Of a stretch of DNA of 64,000 bases, positions 60,665 to 64,000 are shown one piece after another. The notes below the pieces were generated by a model. The model was not told the DNA's origin. It saw nothing but the letters and a program-made list of their open reading frames with translations, and did not search any database. Position numbers and translations under genes: made by a program. Every line of letters starts with the position of its first letter. Position 1 is the first letter of the stretch. The DNA comes from Rariglobus sp041662485 (GTDB lineage: Bacteria; Verrucomicrobiota; Verrucomicrobiia; Opitutales; Opitutaceae). The DNA is taken from positions 36,051 through 100,050 of the forward strand of contig JBAZSJ010000013.1 of the NCBI GenBank assembly GCA_041662485.1. The letters are read 5' to 3'.

Positions 60665-62539
60665 ATGTCCTCCCGCACGGATCATGTCCCCCGTGTAGGG
60701 CCGGCGCTTGCGCCGCGCCTTCCGGTTCCGTTCGTAAGCCAGCGTCCATTCTCCAAACCAGGCGTGGCGCAAGCGCCAGCCCTACAGGTTGCCGTCGCGC
60801 TCCTTTTGCTTTTTTGCGCCCGTCTCGACGCCGCCGTCTATGTCGTCGCACCGGCCGGCAATGACGCCGCCGCCGGGACGCTCGCCGCCCCGTGGAAAAC
60901 CCTCGGCCACGCCGCCGCGCTCGCAACAGCCGGCGACACGGTCGAGATCCGCGCCGGCACCTATGCCGAGCGCGTCAGCTTCACCCGCTCGGGCACCGCC
61001 GCCGCCCCCATCATCTTCCGCGCCTACGCCGACGAGACGCCCGTGCTCGACGGAGCCACGCTCACGGTCGGCACCGGCTGGTATCCGCTGCTCTGGCTGC
61101 AAGGCGTCAGCCACGTCACGATCCAAGGCTTCGAGCTGACCGGCCTGCGCACCACCCTGAAAAACCGCGTGCCCATCGGCATTCTCGTCAACGGCTCGGG
61201 CGCGGGGGTCGGCCTGCTCGACAACCACATCCACGACCTCGGCACGACCTACACCGGGAAAACCGGCGGCGACGCCCACGGCATCGCGATCTACGGCGAC
61301 ACGGCCGCGCCGATCACCGGCCTGGTGATCCGTGGCAACCGCCTCCATCACCTCGTGCTCGGCTCCAGCGAGGCGCTGGTGCTCAACGGCAACGTCAGCG
61401 GCTTTCTCGTCGAGTCCAACCTCGTCCACGACTGCAACAACATCGGCATCGATGCCATCGGCCACGAAGCCACCTGCCCCGATCCGGCGCAGGACATCGC
61501 CCGCGACGGTGTCATACGGCTGAATACGATTTACGGCATCAACTCCTACGGGAATCCCGCCTACGGCAACAACTACTCCGCCGGCGGAATCTACGTGGAC
61601 GGCGGACGCGACATTCTTATCGAGCGCAACACCAGCCACGACTGCGACATCGGCATCGAGCTGGCCAGCGAGCACGCCGGCACGGCCACCAGCGGCATTC
61701 GTCTCCGCAACAACCTGATTTACCGCAACCGCATCGGCGGGCTTTTCATGGGCGGCTACGACACCGCGCGCGGCAGCACCGAGAACTGCATCGTCGAGCA
61801 CAACACGTTTTTCGAAAACGACACCCGCCAGGACGGCAACGGCGAGATCTATCTCCAGTTCGACGTCCGCACCACCACCCTTCGCCACAACATCGTCGTC
61901 GCCAACGCGCAGAATCTGGTGATCGGCAATCCCTACACCCGGAACACCGGCAACACGGTCGACTACAATGTGGTCTCCTCTCCCGGCACGCCGAGCTGGC
62001 AGTGGAAGAACGTCAGTTACTCCGGCTGGGCCGCCTGGCGAACCGCCTCGGCGCAGGACGCGCACTCCGTCTTCGCCGATCCGCGCCTGCTCGATCCGAC
62101 CAACGGCAATTTTGAACCGAGGCCCAAGTCCCCGGCGATCGACGCCGGCGATCCGGCTTTCGCCCCTGCGGCCGGCGAGACCGACCACGCCGGCCATCCG
62201 CGCGTGCGAGGGGCGCGCACCGACATCGGCGCGCTGGAATTCGAGCTGATGGAATTTGCCGCCGCCGGGAAGACTGAGCCGACCACGCTCGCGCTGGCCG
62301 GGGGCGGAGCGCGCATCACGATCCTCCGGCGGACGGATTGGGCCGCGCAGTCGCTGACGTTTCAGGTGCAGACCAGCACGACTCTGGCCGCCGATTCCTG
62401 GAATCCGACAACGGGAACGACCACGCTCGCCACCACCCCGGTTTCTCCGGCGGACGGCACCGAGCGTGCGACCTTCGCCTTCATCCCACCCGCGGGACCT
62501 CGCTGGTTCGCACGGGTGCAGGTCAGCGTAGTGCAATAA
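60665..62539 (+). CDS. Secreted parallel beta-helix protein (right-handed, DUF1565-like)
   Basis: 624 aa from ATG 60665, or 591 aa from GTG 60764. The signal-peptide core (VAVALLLLFCARLDA) starts near residue 41, and everything before is read from the hairpin element at 60695-60785, so the native start was probably overwritten. AVYVVAPAGNDAAAGTLAAPWKTL is the classic DUF1565-like start; then many beta-helix rungs (GLLDNHIHDLG, LVIRGNRLHHL, ILIERNTSHDCDIGIELAS) and DIGALEFE. Likely a polysaccharide lyase or hydrolase of pectate/alginate type; activity not assignable. Confidence 0.83.
   Translation: MSSRTDHVPRVGPALAPRLPVPFVSQRPFSKPGVAQAPALQVAVALLLLFCARLDAAVYVVAPAGNDAAAGTLAAPWKTLGHAAALATAGDTVEIRAGTYAERVSFTRSGTAAAPIIFRAYADETPVLDGATLTVGTGWYPLLWLQGVSHVTIQGFELTGLRTTLKNRVPIGILVNGSGAGVGLLDNHIHDLGTTYTGKTGGDAHGIAIYGDTAAPITGLVIRGNRLHHLVLGSSEALVLNGNVSGFLVESNLVHDCNNIGIDAIGHEATCPDPAQDIARDGVIRLNTIYGINSYGNPAYGNNYSAGGIYVDGGRDILIERNTSHDCDIGIELASEHAGTATSGIRLRNNLIYRNRIGGLFMGGYDTARGSTENCIVEHNTFFENDTRQDGNGEIYLQFDVRTTTLRHNIVVANAQNLVIGNPYTRNTGNTVDYNVVSSPGTPSWQWKNVSYSGWAAWRTASAQDAHSVFADPRLLDPTNGNFEPRPKSPAIDAGDPAFAPAAGETDHAGHPRVRGARTDIGALEFELMEFAAAGKTEPTTLALAGGGARITILRRTDWAAQSLTFQVQTSTTLAADSWNPTTGTTTLATTPVSPADGTERATFAFIPPAGPRWFARVQVSVVQ
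60695..60785. repeat. Hairpin element at the 5' end of the beta-helix gene
   Basis: Left arm GTAGGGCCGGCGCTTGCGCC (GCGCCT), right arm AGGCGTGGCGCAAGCGCCAG (CCCTAC). It is read through in the beta-helix protein's frame, encoding GPALAPRL and VAQAPALQ. Confidence 0.85.
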
Positions 62540-62547
62540 CTCCGATT

Positions 62548-62664
62548 GTAGGGCTGGCGCTTGCGCCACGCCTGATTGGGTCCGTAGGGCCGTCGCTTGC
62601 GACGTGCCTCGTCGGCGTCCGGGAGTCGATCACACGGAAGGCATGGCGCAAGCGCCAGCCCTAC
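62548..62664. repeat. Intergenic hairpin element, GTAGGGCTGGCGCTTGCGCC family, nested
   Basis: Outer arms GTAGGGCTGGCGCTTGCGCC (ACGCC) and GGCATGGCGCAAGCGCCAGC (CCTAC). Inside is a second start GTAGGGCCGTCGCTTGCGAC at 62584, so two elements appear nested. More GGCGCGCCGCAAGCGGC-type sequence follows to 62694. The gap 62540-62832 holds only these and purine-rich sequence. Confidence 0.82.
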
Positions 62665-62832
62665 CCCCCGAAGGCGCGCCGCAAGCGGCTGCCCAGTTGT
62701 GTTCGGCAGAAGATGTGCTGGGGAGCGAAAGAGGGGAAAAGGCGAGGAGAAGAGAGCGCGCGCATGGGGCGCCTGAGTTTTGTCACCTGATCGTAACTGT
62801 ACTTCCGGGGGATGATCGGTTAAAACCAAGGT

Positions 62833-64000
62833 GTGCCCGCCGCCGCCGCCAACACCCCTGCATTCAAGGGAAAAGACCTCAAGCAATGGCGTTTGATCGA
62901 ACGGTTCCGTGAGGCGCTGGCAGAGGAGATAGCCGCCGGGGGAGGACTGCAAGGCACGTGGGCGGAGCCGCGGCGAGAGCTGCAACTCGACGAGTATTTG
63001 AGTCTGTATTTGTTCGGGCTGTTTAATCCGGTGGTCGAAACCATGCGGGGTTTGTGCGCGGCGAGCACGCTGGAGCGGGTGCGGCGGGAGGTGTGCAAGC
63101 GGAAGGTCAGCCTGGGCAGTTTCAGCGAGGCGCAGGCGGTGGTGGAGCCGGAGTTGCTCAAGAGGGTTTTGGAGCGGCTGGGCGCGGATGCGGCGACGCC
63201 CGGGCTGCCGAAGGGCCTGAGCGGATGGCAACGGGTGATCGACAGCACGGTCTGGCAGGTGTTGCCGCGCATGGGCTGGGCGTTCTGGCGGCGGCAGGGC
63301 GGCCTGGACAACGCGGTGCGGCTGCACGTGGTCTTCGATCTGGCGAAAGGCCGGGTGGCCGACGCGAAACTGACGCCGGCGAAGGTATGTGAACGCGCGC
63401 AATGGCGCAAACTGGCCCGGCCGGGCGCCTGCGACATCGCCGACCGGTATTACGGGTATGATTACACGCAGTTGGCCGAGTTGCAGGCCGCGGGCGCGGA
63501 CTTTGTGGTGCGGCTGCGCGTGGACGTCCAATGGGTGGAGGAGAACTCCGAACTGCTCACCCCGGCCGACCGGGCTGCGGGCGTGACCTGGGCCGGCGCG
63601 GTGCGGCTGGGCAAGCACGGCGACGGCCCCCTCGTGCGTGTCGTGCAAATCCTTGCCGAGGAGGAAAGCCTCCTGATCGCGACCACGCTGTCCGCGCAGG
63701 ACGCCCCTCCGGAAACCATCGGGCTGTGCTACAAGCACCGCTGGCAGGTGGAGATGTTTTTCCGCTGGCTCAAATGCATCCTGGGCTGCCGGCATTGGCT
63801 GGCGGAGAGCGAGCGGGGCGTGGCGCTGCAAGTCTATCTGGCGCTCATCGCCGCCCAACTGCTGGTGCTTTATCCCGAGTTCGTCAGTTGGGAAGCTCGG
63901 CTAAAAAACTTTCAGAGCAGAGTGCGTTTTCGAGTTCGGACCGCCACGAGGGAAGGCCGCGTTTCGGAGTCATGTAGTGCCGAACACCCCGTTGATGGGC
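62833..64000 (+). CDS. IS4-family transposase, partial (cut by window edge)
   Basis: Open from GTG 62833 through the window end (389 residues). DDE residues: Asp in RVIDSTVW near 138, Asp in DIADRYYGYDY near 200, and Glu in YKHRWQVEMFFRWLK near 305, the IS4 Y-(2)-R-(3)-E-(6)-K signature. Residues after about 350 (YPEFVSWEARLKNFQSRVRF...) do not look like the usual IS4 end, so the copy may be truncated or fused. Terminal inverted repeats were not identified. Confidence 0.88.
   Translation, partial: MPAAAANTPAFKGKDLKQWRLIERFREALAEEIAAGGGLQGTWAEPRRELQLDEYLSLYLFGLFNPVVETMRGLCAASTLERVRREVCKRKVSLGSFSEAQAVVEPELLKRVLERLGADAATPGLPKGLSGWQRVIDSTVWQVLPRMGWAFWRRQGGLDNAVRLHVVFDLAKGRVADAKLTPAKVCERAQWRKLARPGACDIADRYYGYDYTQLAELQAAGADFVVRLRVDVQWVEENSELLTPADRAAGVTWAGAVRLGKHGDGPLVRVVQILAEEESLLIATTLSAQDAPPETIGLCYKHRWQVEMFFRWLKCILGCRHWLAESERGVALQVYLALIAAQLLVLYPEFVSWEARLKNFQSRVRFRVRTATREGRVSESCSAEHPVDG

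Noticed and set aside
58637..60772. 711-aa minus-strand open frame opposite the symporter
   Set aside because: Low-complexity antisense shadow; the plus strand has 13 membrane helices of the SSS family.
1..64000. tRNA, rRNA, riboswitch or origin
   Set aside because: None was recognised by eye; a covariance-model scan would be needed to be certain.

Overview
The window is a GC-rich (visibly ~65-70% G+C), gene-dense stretch of a bacterial chromosome. Two proteins with exosortase-type PEP-CTERM tails (IPEPSTY + TM + Arg cluster), a large pilin-like protein resembling Verru_Chthon cassette protein A, many secreted carbohydrate-active proteins, and a lack of clear Shine-Dalgarno sequences suggest Verrucomicrobiota, probably Opitutaceae. 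That assignment is inference; no rRNA or marker gene is present.

Layout. 1-2.5 kb: the 5' part of a nuclease-methyltransferase fusion (cut by the window edge), a divergent XRE regulator, and a small-protein/Doc toxin pair bracketed by repeats. 2.5-5.1 kb: fumarylacetoacetate-hydrolase-family enzyme, polysaccharide deacetylase, TVP38-type membrane protein. 5.3-17.4 kb: the most notable region, a ten-gene, mostly 4-nt-overlapped operon (ACP, ketosynthase, ACP, ketosynthase, chain-length-factor-like protein, LpxL-like and PlsC-like acyltransferases, GT2, LolA-like carrier, MMPL exporter, AMP-ligase, PAP2) facing a convergent XanB2/FkbO-type chorismatase. It is best read as an aryl-polyene/xanthomonadin-like lipid pigment cluster, but no ketoreductase, dehydratase or ammonia-lyase is visible. 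17.8-20.5 kb: AT-richer lipoprotein, cupin, DUF4153-like membrane protein. 20.8-33 kb: a rhamnose block, with lutCBA (lactate oxidation), divergent rhaB, a giant secreted cyclophilin, a PanE-like reductase, a GH78 alpha-L-rhamnosidase and an AraC regulator; a RhaM mutarotase lies at 47.5 kb. 33-49.4 kb: LacI regulator, PEP-CTERM beta-strand-repeat protein, two paralogous secreted proteins flanking a pilin-like/secreted gene pair, GH38 alpha-mannosidase, another secreted protein. 49.5-55 kb: glycerate kinase, then NDP-sugar epimerase + NahK-like kinase + nucleotidyltransferase (a possible hexosamine salvage cassette) divergent from a GntR-type regulator. 55-62.5 kb: Gfo/Idh/MocA oxidoreductase behind tandem operators, PEP-CTERM protein, pseudopilin, secreted protein, sodium:solute symporter, beta-helix protein. 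62.8-64 kb: IS4-family transposase running off the edge.

A second theme is non-coding. About 18 intergenic inverted-repeat elements of several families are scattered through the window. Three of them are compound: a shared terminal inverted repeat (about 25-30 bp) encloses unrelated hairpin cores. Several elements supply stop codons to convergent neighbours, or run into coding sequence (the lutB tail, the N-terminus of the beta-helix protein). Inside the AMP-ligase gene, two perfect 27-nt palindromes sit in frame and encode a duplicated peptide.

Working together: surface glycans or plant/algal polysaccharides would be cut by secreted enzymes (GH78, GH38, beta-helix and uncharacterised proteins). 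Sugars would enter through the symporter or other carriers. Rhamnose would pass through RhaM and RhaB towards lactaldehyde and lactate, and lactate would be oxidised by LutABC. No RhaA, RhaD or lactaldehyde dehydrogenase is seen in this window.
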